Assembly: GCA_937926515.1 (NCBI GenBank)
Contig: CALAZZ010000152.1
Span: 1-25,885, forward strand
Length of the DNA: 25,885 nt
Source of the DNA: an uncultured Bacteroidales bacterium
GTDB lineage: Bacteria; Bacteroidota; Bacteroidia; Bacteroidales; F082
Reading direction: 5' to 3'
Under the pieces are notes generated by a model that was not told the origin of the DNA, made no database searches, and was given only the letters and a program-made list of their open reading frames with translations. Made by a program: the position numbers and the translations under genes. Positions 7,625 to 16,456 of this stretch are shown piece after piece. Position 1 is the first letter of the stretch, and every line of letters starts with the position of its first letter.

Positions 7625-9565
7625 TTAACTAATTCCTTGTAATCTTTCTTCTTCCTGGTGAATGATATCAGCCAGCTTATCCAGGGTAAATGCACCCAAA
7701 TCACCAGCGCCGCGCTTTCTGACAGAGACTGTTTCCTCTCCTTCTTCCCTTTCACCGACAACCAACATATAGGGGATTTTATTTAATTCGGCATCCCTGA
7801 TCTTCTTTCCTGTCTTCTCGTTCCTGTCATCAATGAGGGCGCGAATATCGGAATTTTTCAGGAATTTAGAAACTTTTTCAGCATAATTCTGATATTTTTC
7901 ACTGATTGGCAGTATGATAGCCTGATCTGGAGCAAGCCACAAAGGGAAATCTCCGGCGCAGTGTTCAATTAACACTGCTACAAAGCGTTCAAGCGAGCCA
8001 AAAGGAGCGCGATGAATCATCACAGGGCGGTGCTTTTCATTATCAGCACCAATATAATGTAAGTCAAAACGTTCCGGTAGGTTATAATCAACCTGGATGG
8101 TGCCTAACTGCCATTTACGTCCCAGGGCATCCTTGACCATGAAGTCCATCTTTGGGCCATAAAACGCAGCTTCTCCCTGCTCAACAACAACATCGAGCTT
8201 CTCTTCTTCGGCTACCTCAATGATAGCACGTTCAGCTTTATCCCAATTTTCGGAGCTACCTATGTACTTGTCCGGTGTTCCCGGATCGCGTAAAGATATC
8301 TGGGTTGTAAAATCATTGAAATCCAAGGCTTTAAAAATACGCATGATGATCTTGATCACATCCTTAAACTCAGTTTTGATCTGATCAGGGGTGCAAAATA
8401 TATGGGCATCATCCTGGGTGAATCCACGGACACGTGTGAGTCCGTGCAGTTCTCCACTTTGTTCATAGCGATATACCGTTCCAAATTCTGCGTAACGAAT
8501 GGGCAGGTCTTTGTACGAGTGAGGTTTAGAACTGAAAATTTCGCAATGATGCGGGCAGTTCATAGGTTTCAGGAAAAACTCCTCCCCTTGAACCGGTGTG
8601 GTGATCGGCCTGAAAGAGTCAGCCCCATATTTATCATAATGGCCGGAAGTCTTATACAGGTTCACATTGCCTATGTGCGGTGTGATTACAGGCTCGTAAC
8701 CGGCTTCCTTTTGCAGTTTCTTAAGGTATTGCTCCAGTCGCTCCCGCAATTGCGCACCTTTTGGCAGCCATAGAGGCAAGCCTGAACCTACCCGCTGGGA
8801 AAATGTAAACAAGCCCAGCTCCTTGCCCAGCTTACGGTGGTCACGCTTCTTGGCTTCTTCAAGCATCTGAAGGTATTCATCCAATTCGGCCCTTTTAGGG
8901 AAGGTAATGCCATAGATCCTGGTAAGCTGCTTGCGATTTTCATCACCACGCCAGTAGGCACCTGCAATATTCAAGAGCTTTATGGCCTTGATAAAACCCG
9001 TGTCAGGTATATGTGGGCCACGGCAGAGATCCGTGAAAGTGCCGCTCTTATAGAGGGTGATTTCACCATCATTTAACTCATTGATTAGCTCCAGTTTATA
9101 CTCATCCCCTTTTTCACTGAAATACTTCAAAGCTTCGTTCTTACTGATGTCTTCACGTCTAAAGCTTTGCTTTTCTTTGGCCAGCTCATTCATGCGCTTT
9201 TCAATATCAGCCAGATCACTCTCGGTCAACACCGTATCGCCTGTATCAATATCATAATAAAAGCCGTTCTCAATATCAGGGCCAATGCCAAATTTGACAC
9301 CGGGATAGAGTTGTTCTACAGCTTCGGCCATCAGGTGTGCTGATGAGTGCCACATGGTAGCCTTCCCTTCAGGGTCTTTCCAGGTAAGCAGCTTTAGACG
9401 GGCATCCTTGTGTATAGGACGTGTGGCATCCCATACCTCATCATCCACTTTGGCTGACAACACGTTGCGTGCCAGGCCTTCGCTGATCTCCCTGGCAATA
9501 TCAAGTGCTGTGATGCCTGGTTTATATTGTTTTACAGTATTATCGGGTAATGTGATGTTTATCAT
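7625..9565 (-). CDS. thrS: Threonyl-tRNA synthetase
   Basis: 646 residues from ATG 9565 (MINITLPDN), close to the 642 of E. coli ThrRS. Domains in order: N-terminal TGS domain (about 1-62), editing domain with the HSSAH motif (H73, H77) and later TDLCRGPHIP, then the class II catalytic core. The core shows motif 2 within RYAEFGTVYRYEQSGE, the zinc-site region MNCPHHCEIF, and motif 3 within HRAPFGSLERFVAVLIEH. The last ~100 residues are the anticodon-binding domain (WLAPDQAIILPISEKY onward). It charges tRNA-Thr and edits mischarged Ser-tRNA. A longer frame to 9706 adds 47 unlike residues and would run through the promoter at 9594-9628, so it is rejected. It heads the thrS-infC-rpmI-rplT operon. 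Confidence 0.97.
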   Translation of the reverse strand: MINITLPDNTVKQYKPGITALDIAREISEGLARNVLSAKVDDEVWDATRPIHKDARLKLLTWKDPEGKATMWHSSAHLMAEAVEQLYPGVKFGIGPDIENGFYYDIDTGDTVLTESDLADIEKRMNELAKEKQSFRREDISKNEALKYFSEKGDEYKLELINELNDGEITLYKSGTFTDLCRGPHIPDTGFIKAIKLLNIAGAYWRGDENRKQLTRIYGITFPKRAELDEYLQMLEEAKKRDHRKLGKELGLFTFSQRVGSGLPLWLPKGAQLRERLEQYLKKLQKEAGYEPVITPHIGNVNLYKTSGHYDKYGADSFRPITTPVQGEEFFLKPMNCPHHCEIFSSKPHSYKDLPIRYAEFGTVYRYEQSGELHGLTRVRGFTQDDAHIFCTPDQIKTEFKDVIKIIMRIFKALDFNDFTTQISLRDPGTPDKYIGSSENWDKAERAIIEVAEEEKLDVVVEQGEAAFYGPKMDFMVKDALGRKWQLGTIQVDYNLPERFDLHYIGADNEKHRPVMIHRAPFGSLERFVAVLIEHCAGDFPLWLAPDQAIILPISEKYQNYAEKVSKFLKNSDIRALIDDRNEKTGKKIRDAELNKIPYMLVVGEREEGEETVSVRKRGAGDLGAFTLDKLADIIHQEEERLQGIS

Positions 9566-9593
9566 CAGTGTAATGCAGTTAAAAAATTGGGTG

Positions 9594-9628
9594 CAAAGGT
9601 AATAAAAACTTGTGAGCACACAGGCAAA
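9594..9628 (-). promoter_or_regulatory. Promoter of the thrS-infC-rpmI-rplT operon
   Basis: The minus strand has TTTG (9628-9625), a 23-nt spacer and TACCTTTG (9601-9594), matching the Bacteroidota -33/-7 pattern. Transcription would begin about 20 nt before the thrS ATG, leaving no room for a T-box or long leader. Confidence 0.65.
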
Positions 9629-9681
9629 TTTTACTTCCGTAGATTTAGGCAACACCTGGATTTTTAACGATTGGCCTGCAT

Positions 9682-9714
9682 TTTGTAGGATGAACACCTG
9701 AAACATTAATTTCG
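9682..9714 (+). promoter_or_regulatory. Promoter of the DUF3108 gene
   Basis: TTTG (9682-9685), a 21-nt spacer and TAATTTCG (9707-9714, one mismatch to TAnnTTTG) lie only 4 nt before ATG 9719, so the transcript would be leaderless or nearly so. It is back to back with the thrS promoter in a 153-bp gap. Confidence 0.45.
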
Positions 9715-9718
9715 CAAT

Positions 9719-10558
9719 ATGAAATCTAATCCGGTAATCCTACTGATCGCCTTACTCATCTGCATAGGTTTCACAGCAGCTGCCCCCTTGATTGTATGGT
9801 CACAACCAATCAATTACAGTGGTAAACCATCATTCGGACAAACCGAAAAACTCTCTTACAGGGTGGCGTATCATTGGGGGTTATTGTGGATTGATGCAGC
9901 TGATGTGGAGTTTATGACTACGTCTGTCAAATACGACAACAAGGCAGCCTATCACTTCTTTAGCACGGGCATCTCGCTCAAGCGCTGGGACTGGCTCTTC
10001 AAAGTGCGCGACACCTTTGAGGTGTATGTGGAACAACAAAGCCTGAAACCCTTATGGCACAAAAGGCACAACAACGAGGGTGGTTATGTGATTCACAACA
10101 TCTATCATTTTGATTACCATAACAACACCGTATTTGCTGAGATTGAGGAAACACGCAAACCCTATCACACCTTAACCATCCCATTGAAGGATCCTACCTA
10201 TGACATTCTTGGGGCCACCTATGTGGTGCGCTCCTTGGATTTCAGCCGTTTAAAGAAAGGCGACAGCTTGATTGTGAATATGGTTGTTGACGACCAAATA
10301 TTCCCACTTCCCATTGTTTACCAGGGCATTGAAACCATTCGCAATCGTGGCCGCGACCGTTATGAGTGTATTGCTATAGATGCCATCTTAGACGAAGGCA
10401 CCATGTTCAAACCGGGCGAAGCACTCAGGATCTGGCTCAGCAACGATGCAAATCGCATACCGGTGATGATGGAAGCCAAAGTGCGGGTGGGCAGCGTCAA
10501 AGTGTACCTCGACGGGTACGAAAACCTGAAGTACCCTCTGAGTAGCCGGACAAAATAG
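9719..10558 (+). CDS. DUF3108 domain protein, secreted to the periplasm
   Basis: 279 residues with an N-terminal hydrophobic signal (about residues 5-28, ending VWSQ). The mature part starts with a GQTEKLSYRVAYHWGLLWIDAADVEF segment and ends with IWLSNDANRIPVMMEAKVRVGSVKVYLDGYENL, both typical of DUF3108. That family covers periplasmic or envelope beta-rich proteins, common in Bacteroidota and Proteobacteria, of unknown biochemical role. The length is usual. The gene converges on the head-GIN gene with only 6 bp between stop codons and no visible terminator. Confidence 0.85.
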   Translation: MKSNPVILLIALLICIGFTAAAPLIVWSQPINYSGKPSFGQTEKLSYRVAYHWGLLWIDAADVEFMTTSVKYDNKAAYHFFSTGISLKRWDWLFKVRDTFEVYVEQQSLKPLWHKRHNNEGGYVIHNIYHFDYHNNTVFAEIEETRKPYHTLTIPLKDPTYDILGATYVVRSLDFSRLKKGDSLIVNMVVDDQIFPLPIVYQGIETIRNRGRDRYECIAIDAILDEGTMFKPGEALRIWLSNDANRIPVMMEAKVRVGSVKVYLDGYENLKYPLSSRTK

Positions 10559-10564
10559 ATCGGA

Positions 10565-11293
10565 TTATCTTTTCACAACTGATGAAGCTCCACTTGTTTT
10601 GGTACTTATCTTGCTTGGGCTTCCTTTGTAATATACCGTTGATGACCCACTACCCCTGAAATCCAGCTCCTCCGTCACCAATACCTCAGCTTTGGACGCA
10701 CCGCTGGTACGTAAGCTACATTCTTCAAGCTCCGTATCGTAGGCTTGAAGGCGACTGGATCCTGACAAGCGCCCCTCGAGCTCTTCCACCTTGCCGACCA
10801 GCTGTAGTTTGGAAGCACCGCTCAGCCTGGCATCCAGGTCACCAGCATACAACTCTATTGATGCTGTGCTGGCACCACTCATCCGCAAGTCAATGTTTCT
10901 GCTTTGCAGCGGGTCAGCTGTGCGCAACCTGGCGGCACCGCTTAACCGGATGTCATTAAGCTGGTCGAAAACGATAGTCACCTTTAGCTTTGAAATATTT
11001 AAAAACCTGGCTTCGGTAGAAAGTTTGAGCGTTTGTCCTACCACTTCCGTACGGATGAAGTCCATCAGGTTTTCATCAGCTTCGATGATCAATGAGGGTT
11101 CATCACCCTGAACCAGCATAATGTCAAAACTGCCACCGGCTTGTATACCTGTAAACTTTTTTAAGCTCCGAAACTCCTCTGTGATTTGACCATTGCCTAT
11201 CACCTGGTCAAGATAATAATCGCATGCATTGCAGCTAAAAAACACAATAATCAGGGTGATCACAGGGACAGCCCGTAAAAAATTAGTTTTCAT
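10565..11293 (-). CDS. Head-GIN (DUF2807) domain protein, probable lipoprotein
   Basis: 242 residues. The N-terminal signal ends IVFFSCNAC, so C21 is a likely lipobox cysteine. The domain begins with the signature region FTGIQAGGSFDIMLVQGDEPSLIIEADENL. After that, a motif of the type [LMTG]-S-G-[AS]-[AS] recurs about every 20 residues (LSGAARL, MSGASTA, LSGASKL, LSGSSRL, TSGASKA, GSGSSTV, TSGASSV). This spacing fits a right-handed parallel beta-helix, as known for DUF2807 proteins (also annotated as putative auto-transporter adhesin head GIN). It probably sits on the cell envelope. Its ligand is unknown. Possible promoter: a TAATTTTG box on the minus strand at 11434-11427, about 130 nt before the start. 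Confidence 0.85.
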   Translation of the reverse strand: MKTNFLRAVPVITLIIVFFSCNACDYYLDQVIGNGQITEEFRSLKKFTGIQAGGSFDIMLVQGDEPSLIIEADENLMDFIRTEVVGQTLKLSTEARFLNISKLKVTIVFDQLNDIRLSGAARLRTADPLQSRNIDLRMSGASTASIELYAGDLDARLSGASKLQLVGKVEELEGRLSGSSRLQAYDTELEECSLRTSGASKAEVLVTEELDFRGSGSSTVYYKGSPSKISTKTSGASSVVKR

Positions 11294-11415
11294 GACTCTG
11301 TAATTTTGTTTTTAAAATGTTTCCAACTATGCTAATGACACTCAATTGCAGACATGGTTGCAAATCCCGACAGTTAATAAACTGATCTGGATTTGAGCCA
11401 AATTGATCTGTCAGA

Positions 11416-11444
11416 TTGCTAATGACCAAAATTAAATACTTTTG
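11416..11444 (+). promoter_or_regulatory. Promoter of the ICMT-like methyltransferase gene
   Basis: TTG (11416-11418), an 18-nt spacer and TACTTTTG (11437-11444) match both Bacteroidota promoter elements exactly. ATG 11463 follows 18 nt later. Confidence 0.65.
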
Positions 11445-11462
11445 CGTCAAATATTGCAAGCT

Positions 11463-12209
11463 ATGGCATTAATTCATTCTTTCGAAAAAAGCGGCAATTG
11501 GCTTTTCAAATTTCGGGGTGAGATACCAGTGTTACTTTTTTTGGTTGCCATTCCCGTACTTTATTTCACCCAAAGTGAAGGGTTGAGTCATGCCATCCGG
11601 CAGCTCATAACCATTATTGCGATAGCCTTAAGCACCATTGGTTTTCTTATTCGAGCCATCAGCATAGGCACCACACCCAAAGGCACGTCAGGACGTAATA
11701 CCAAACAGGGTCAGGTCGCTGAGAGCCTGAATAAGGACGGTATTTATTCTACCTTAAGGCATCCTTTGTATCTTGGAAACTACCTGATGTGGATCGGCAT
11801 TGTGATGTTCACATTTAATCTTGCTTTCGTGCTGATCGTATCACTTGCATTCTGGCTTTATTATGAGCGTATTATGTTTGCAGAAGAACGTTTCCTGGAA
11901 CGAAAATTTGGAGAGGACTATCTAAGCTGGGCCAACCAAACACCTGCGTTTTGGCCGTCATTCAAACATTATCGAAAAAACACCATGCCTTTCAGCTTGC
12001 GTAGCGTTCTACGCCGCGAGTATTCTGGTTTTTTGGCAACAGTATTGGGCTTTGTCTACATTGATTTGCTTCGGTATTATATTGAAACCGGAACAGTTGA
12101 ATGGCAGCGCAGCTCGGTATTTGCTCTTGTGACTGCAATCATTATCACCTTGGTATTAAGAAGTCTGAAGCATTACACCAATTTGCTAAAAGAGGTTGAC
12201 CGGTCATGA
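11463..12209 (+). CDS. Isoprenylcysteine-carboxylmethyltransferase (ICMT)-like membrane methyltransferase
   Basis: 248 residues with about five membrane segments. The central signature LNKDGIYSTLRHPLYLGNYL followed by YYERIMFAEERFLERKFGEDY is the SAM-binding region of the ICMT/phospholipid-methyltransferase superfamily, where H and P of RHPxY, and the later ExxL and GxxY residues, contact the cofactor. The last third adds two more hydrophobic stretches (about 185-230). Bacterial members methylate lipids or small hydrophobic molecules; the substrate here is not indicated. A TTG at 11442 could extend the frame by 7 codons but lies inside the -7 box, so ATG 11463 is chosen. It converges with the ornithine-racemase-like gene, with 6 bp between stops. 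Confidence 0.8.
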   Translation: MALIHSFEKSGNWLFKFRGEIPVLLFLVAIPVLYFTQSEGLSHAIRQLITIIAIALSTIGFLIRAISIGTTPKGTSGRNTKQGQVAESLNKDGIYSTLRHPLYLGNYLMWIGIVMFTFNLAFVLIVSLAFWLYYERIMFAEERFLERKFGEDYLSWANQTPAFWPSFKHYRKNTMPFSLRSVLRREYSGFLATVLGFVYIDLLRYYIETGTVEWQRSSVFALVTAIIITLVLRSLKHYTNLLKEVDRS

Positions 12210-12215
12210 AATTAA

Positions 12216-13286
12216 TTAAACGATCCGTTTTTCGATGTAGTTGGAGTTTAAAACGCTCAACACACCCATATAATCCAGGTGAAACCCAACCAGGTCTCCG
12301 GATTTAAATTTTAGCTTATTATCTCCCAGATCAATAGCCAGCATATCAGAGCTTGCACCTGTAACTTCCAGGCCTTTTTTGATTGGAAACAAATGCTTGG
12401 GATCTACATCCAGCAGGCCCACATCCAACAATGCCCGATATGACGTTTTTCCAAAATCTTTTTCGTTCACCTCAAAAGTTTCGCCGGCAAGATTAGTTCC
12501 TAATTCTCCTATAGGGACTTTAGGTTTCTCAATGAGTTCAACAATCTCGGAGTAAAGGGTAAATGAGTCCTTTTTCATGCCTTTAATGGTGTCGCCGGTT
12601 ACAAGATCATTACCAAAGTAGAGCGTTTCACCTATCCGAAAATGATTTACGCCTTTGGGCAGCATCTTCTTCATGAGCAGAGGTATGGTAATGGATGAAC
12701 CTCCGGACACCCAGGGGATTTGAATATTAAAGCTAGCTTCGACCAATTGTTTGTAGAGACTTAGCTGAATGAGTTTGTCATGACTGGGCATCACCCCATT
12801 GAGGCAGTTGAGATTGGTTCCAATACCGATAACTTCAATATTTGGAAGCTTGAAAATACTGGCATAAAAATCGAGTAGGGATTCGCCCATCACCCCTTCA
12901 CGAAGGTCTCCCATTTCAATCATAATAATGATCTTATGAGTTTTGTTTTGTCGACCAGCCTCGGCAGATATCAGACTGATGGTCTCGAAATCAGTATTGA
13001 AACTTACATCAGCATATCGTATAAGGCTGGATAGGCTGCGGCGCGGTGGTGGCTTAATATATACTGTTTGCACAGCAGGGTTGATATCTTTGATTATCCT
13101 AAGATTACTGATGCGGCTGTCATGTACTTCTGTCACACCCATGTCCAGCAGCACATTTAGATAGGCTTTGTTACCACAAAGTAATTTCGAGACCACACCC
13201 CAATGTATTCCATTGCTGCTGAAGAGCTCATTCAAAAACCTGAAGTTATGATTAAGCTTTTCCTTATCCAATTCAATAAAGGCCAT
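12216..13286 (-). CDS. Alanine/ornithine-racemase family PLP-dependent enzyme
   Basis: 356 residues, fold type III (alanine-racemase N-terminal TIM barrel plus a C-terminal beta domain). The PLP lysine is K34 in GVVSKLLCGN, which matches the VxKxxCG form of the ornithine-racemase (Orr-like) branch rather than VVKANAYGHG of true alanine racemases. The barrel includes IIMIEMGDLREGVMGE, IGIGTNLNCLNGVMPS, a glycine-rich phosphate loop WVSGGSSITIP, and HFRIGETLYFG. Orr interconverts L- and D-ornithine; related enzymes act on lysine or other amino acids, so the substrate is open. It begins 2 nt after the alr-like stop codon, so the two are almost certainly co-translated as a pair. Confidence 0.82.
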   Translation of the reverse strand: MAFIELDKEKLNHNFRFLNELFSSNGIHWGVVSKLLCGNKAYLNVLLDMGVTEVHDSRISNLRIIKDINPAVQTVYIKPPPRRSLSSLIRYADVSFNTDFETISLISAEAGRQNKTHKIIIMIEMGDLREGVMGESLLDFYASIFKLPNIEVIGIGTNLNCLNGVMPSHDKLIQLSLYKQLVEASFNIQIPWVSGGSSITIPLLMKKMLPKGVNHFRIGETLYFGNDLVTGDTIKGMKKDSFTLYSEIVELIEKPKVPIGELGTNLAGETFEVNEKDFGKTSYRALLDVGLLDVDPKHLFPIKKGLEVTGASSDMLAIDLGDNKLKFKSGDLVGFHLDYMGVLSVLNSNYIEKRIV

Positions 13287-13288
13287 GA

Positions 13289-14443
13289 TTATTTATGTAT
13301 TAGTTTACGTTCAATTGTTGTTGGCAAACGAGTAAGCAACTCATAATTTAGCTGATCGCTCAACTCGCTAAAGGATGAGACGCTGATATCCAGATTGCCC
13401 TGGTTGCCAATCAGCACCACCTCACTGCCGGGTTCAACATCTTTAGCATAAGTGATATCCGCAATGAGCATATTCATGTTCACCATACCGATCACTGCCA
13501 CTCGCTGTCCATTGATCAAGACGCGGCCTGAATTGCTGAGGGACCTGCTATAGCCATGTCCATATCCAGTGGGAATAACAGCAATTCGTTTATCTTCGGT
13601 GGCCAGGTAGGTTGTTCCATAGCTCACAAAACTTCCTTGCGGCACCTCTTTTACCACCATAACTTTGCTTTTCCATGTGATGATCCTTTTAATGGGATCT
13701 TTCTTGAACTTTCGCCTGCTCACATAGTGTATAAATGTTTCTTTGCTTGGCCAGTATCCATATTGTAGTATGCCGATACGTACCAGGTCAAGTTGGGTGT
13801 TTGGATAAGTGATCGTGGCTGCCGAGCTGGCGGCATGCAAACGTTCGGGGCGAATACCGTTCTCAACAAACACCTTGTGCAAACGTTTAAATGTCCTGAA
13901 CTGGCGTTGCACCCTAACGTGATTGGCAATACTTTCAGCACCAGCAAAATGAGTGCACAACCCTTTTAACTCATAGTAATCTTTTTCTTGATTTAAATAT
14001 TTTATGAGTTCCCCCAACAGGCTTAAGTCAAATCCGGTGCGGTTCATACCCGTTTCCAGTTCGATGTGGATATGGGCTTTCTTATTAAGAAGCTTTGCAG
14101 TTTCAATGGCCTTGTGAAAACGATCAAAATCAAAAACCCAAAACGATATCCGGTTAAGAATTGCCCATTCGAGCTGATCGGTGGGAATCCATCCCATGAT
14201 CATGATATCGGTTTCAGGTTGTTTCACATTACAAACACGCTTGGCTTCGTCAACACTGAAAACGGAAAAATGAGTGATTCCGGCCTTCTCTGCTGCAGGC
14301 ACATATTGTTCAATACCATGACCATAGGCATTTCCTTTGACTACGGATGAAATCAGTACATTCTTTTTAACAAATTTCTTTATAAACCGAATGTTATGCT
14401 CGATAGCTTCAAAGTCGAGTTCGATTATAGAAGGCGTTTCCAA
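13289..14443 (-). CDS. alr: Alanine racemase family protein with altered active site
   Basis: 384 residues, normal Alr length. PLP lysine K36 lies in VVKGNAYGHG and the catalytic tyrosine Y275 in FVSYGTTYLA. However, the segment that normally reads K-x-D-T-G-M-x-R is HIELETGMNRTG here: the lysine that is carbamylated in Geobacillus and E. coli enzymes is E128, the Asp is E130, while R135 is kept. The usual C/S-M-D is NMN (M323, N324). Such changes may alter substrate choice. In frame the only start is TTG 14443, three codons after TGA; K36 then sits at the normal distance. It has its own promoter (14457-14484) and is followed 2 nt later by the Orr-like gene. It could be a peptidoglycan alanine racemase or a racemase for a dietary amino acid. 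Confidence 0.85.
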   Translation of the reverse strand: METPSIIELDFEAIEHNIRFIKKFVKKNVLISSVVKGNAYGHGIEQYVPAAEKAGITHFSVFSVDEAKRVCNVKQPETDIMIMGWIPTDQLEWAILNRISFWVFDFDRFHKAIETAKLLNKKAHIHIELETGMNRTGFDLSLLGELIKYLNQEKDYYELKGLCTHFAGAESIANHVRVQRQFRTFKRLHKVFVENGIRPERLHAASSAATITYPNTQLDLVRIGILQYGYWPSKETFIHYVSRRKFKKDPIKRIITWKSKVMVVKEVPQGSFVSYGTTYLATEDKRIAVIPTGYGHGYSRSLSNSGRVLINGQRVAVIGMVNMNMLIADITYAKDVEPGSEVVLIGNQGNLDISVSSFSELSDQLNYELLTRLPTTIERKLIHK

Positions 14444-14456
14444 TTTGATTCAATTT

Positions 14457-14484
14457 CAAATATAAATATAATGATGAACAGCAA
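14457..14484 (-). promoter_or_regulatory. Promoter of the alr-orr racemase pair
   Basis: The minus strand has TTG (14484-14482), a 17-nt spacer and TATATTTG (14464-14457), an exact two-part match. It ends 13 nt before the TTG start codon of the alr-like gene, so the message is nearly leaderless, and the racemase pair can be expressed apart from the upstream GNAT gene. Confidence 0.6.
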
Positions 14485-14495
14485 TGACTGATGTA

Positions 14496-14933
14496 TCAGC
14501 GCATCAGTCTGTATTCAAGGTATTTGTTGGTAAATCCATATTTTTCATAAAGAAAACGGGCCGGATTGTTGGGTTCAACATGCAATTTGATACTGCCTTT
14601 AGCCAATTCAATGGTTTTTTCCATGAGTTGCTTGCCATAACCTTTTCCGCGGTATTTTCCATTTACTGCAATATAAACCAAGATATTGGCTGGGATATAG
14701 CCATCCATTCCGGTACGGTTTATCACTACGGCACCTACAATTTCACTGCCTTCCATTCCGAGCAGAATAAATCCACCTACAACAGACGACTCGCCCTGAG
14801 CATAATCAATCGCTTTTCGTATTGATTCCTTATCATCCCTGAATTCGTCCAGGTGCGTATGCAGAAAGTCGATGGTCTGTTTCTTCTCCATCGTTGAAAG
14901 GGGTTGAAAGCTGTCAAATATTTTAATTTCCAT
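14496..14933 (-). CDS. GNAT family N-acetyltransferase
   Basis: 145 residues, one GNAT domain. The acetyl-CoA pyrophosphate loop is in VYIAVNGKYRGKGYGKQLM (R/K-G-K-G-Y-G), after a beta strand of the form GAVVINRTG. The C-terminal part KLHVEPNNPARFLYEKYGF is motif B, with the usual N..A..LYEK.GF. It transfers an acetyl group to an amine; the substrate is unknown. It starts 7 nt after the SSS symporter stop, so the two are probably co-transcribed, and it sits 52 nt before the racemase pair. Acetylation of a free amino acid or of its D-form would fit this context, but that is inference. Confidence 0.85.
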   Translation of the reverse strand: MEIKIFDSFQPLSTMEKKQTIDFLHTHLDEFRDDKESIRKAIDYAQGESSVVGGFILLGMEGSEIVGAVVINRTGMDGYIPANILVYIAVNGKYRGKGYGKQLMEKTIELAKGSIKLHVEPNNPARFLYEKYGFTNKYLEYRLMR

Positions 14934-14940
14934 TTTAATT

Positions 14941-16383
14941 TTATTTTATTGATTTATAACTATTTGTTATCATTCTTACACAAAGATAAGTAAAAAGCGA
15001 AGCTGAAATTCCAAAAATATTCGGATCGAGGCCAAAGGGCAGGGCGATATCCACCGCAATCAAACTGATGGTGGTGGTTCCACCGGCAAGCATTGACCAC
15101 ACAGCTGCCGGCTGACTGCTATGCTTAAGAAAAACTGCTGCAAGCAGCGGAATCAGTAATCCACTTACCATAAAAGCATACGAATAGAGCATCAGCGACA
15201 ATACTTCGGTAAGTCTGAGTGCGATAAGCACAGCGATAATACCCAGCAACAGGGTCAGCAGTTTAGATACGAGCATCATCTGCCTGTTGTTTAGCTTAAT
15301 CCTGAAAAACTTCTGCATCAAATCGTGCAACATATTGGACGAAGACGCCATCAGGCAACTGTCGGCAGTTGATAATATGGCAGAAAAATATGCAGACATC
15401 ACCAGGCCCATTAAGCCCACTGGTAAAACCATTCGCAACAAAAGCGGTAACCCCATTTCAGCATCTATTGCTTCAGCAGGGCCAAAACCAAGTGTTGCAA
15501 ACATGCCATTTAAATAGGCCACCCTTGCTAATAATCCCAACGTGACCCCCATGAATGCCATAATTGGCCACTCAAAAAGTCCTGCAATATACCAGGCTCT
15601 TTTGGCTGATTTAACCGACTTACTGGCATAAATACGTTGATATAGCGTCATTCCCACAAACCAAATAGGCAAAATGGTTACGATCCAATTGACCAGCATT
15701 TGCCAGCTTAGATTGTTGAGTGTGAAAAAGGCTTCAGGCAATGTAGCACTTATGGCAGCCCACCCTCCTACTGCTTTGTAGGCAATTGGAAGGGCCAACA
15801 ATGTTAGCCCACTGATCAGGAAGATCCACTGCACGGTATCGGTGTAAATCACCGCCTTTATACCTCCCAAAACAGTATAAACAACTGCCACAAATCCCAT
15901 TATGATCAAAGCTGTTTGTAAATCGAGACTGATAAATGCAGCTGACGCCAGTTTGGCTCCGGCTAAAAATTGTGAGCTCGTAAAACCCAGGTATCCTATA
16001 CCCGAAATGATACCGGCCAGCATGGTTGCTGTTTTTCCATAGTGGTAATTGAACACTTCCGGAAAAGTGAAAAATTTCTCTTTCTCCGATAAAGTCTTGA
16101 TATAAGGGATCAGGAACACTGCGCTAAGCCAGGCCCCCACCAACCCGGTGAACAACATCCAGGAGCCGGATAGTCCGATAAGAAATCCCAGTCCGCCCAG
16201 GCCGATAGAGAAACCGCCTCCTACATCTGTTGCAACCACAGACAGGCCAATATGCAAACTACCCATATTCCGGCCCCCAACATAGTAATCGTCCATGTTT
16301 TTGTTTCGGAGGTGAAAATAATAGCCCACTCCAAGCATGCCCAGCATATAGACGATAAATACGATGAAGTCAAATAGGGTCAT
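14941..16383 (-). CDS. Solute:sodium symporter (SSS family)
   Basis: 480 residues with about 13 membrane segments. The N-terminal DYYVGGRNMGSLHIGLSVVATDVGG and later SAYFSAILSTADSCLMASSSN are the Na+-site regions of the SSS family (TM1 and TM8). It differs clearly from the PutP-like protein at 3118-4566: the GQPHI loop is absent and the corresponding stretch is VGMTLYQRIYASKSVKSAKRAW, which is the form seen in members that carry other amino acids, vitamins or organic acids. Its neighbours (GNAT, two amino-acid racemases, MarR) suggest an amino-acid substrate. No promoter box is seen in the 73-nt gap upstream, so transcription probably comes from the promoter before the PD-(D/E)XK-like gene. 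Confidence 0.85.
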   Translation of the reverse strand: MTLFDFIVFIVYMLGMLGVGYYFHLRNKNMDDYYVGGRNMGSLHIGLSVVATDVGGGFSIGLGGLGFLIGLSGSWMLFTGLVGAWLSAVFLIPYIKTLSEKEKFFTFPEVFNYHYGKTATMLAGIISGIGYLGFTSSQFLAGAKLASAAFISLDLQTALIIMGFVAVVYTVLGGIKAVIYTDTVQWIFLISGLTLLALPIAYKAVGGWAAISATLPEAFFTLNNLSWQMLVNWIVTILPIWFVGMTLYQRIYASKSVKSAKRAWYIAGLFEWPIMAFMGVTLGLLARVAYLNGMFATLGFGPAEAIDAEMGLPLLLRMVLPVGLMGLVMSAYFSAILSTADSCLMASSSNMLHDLMQKFFRIKLNNRQMMLVSKLLTLLLGIIAVLIALRLTEVLSLMLYSYAFMVSGLLIPLLAAVFLKHSSQPAAVWSMLAGGTTTISLIAVDIALPFGLDPNIFGISASLFTYLCVRMITNSYKSIK

Positions 16384-16456
16384 CTGTTGTTTTTGGGAGC
16401 ATCAATGTGTTTAGACCTGATGATTATAAAGGTTGTTTCCGGCATGAAAGCACTTT

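Noticed and set aside
8402..8773. A 123-codon plus-strand open frame inside thrS
   Set aside because: It is entirely antisense to the catalytic core of threonyl-tRNA synthetase and has no recognisable motif.
9566..9718. T-box or threonine attenuator before thrS
   Set aside because: The promoter leaves a leader of only about 20 nt, with no hairpins and no leader peptide.
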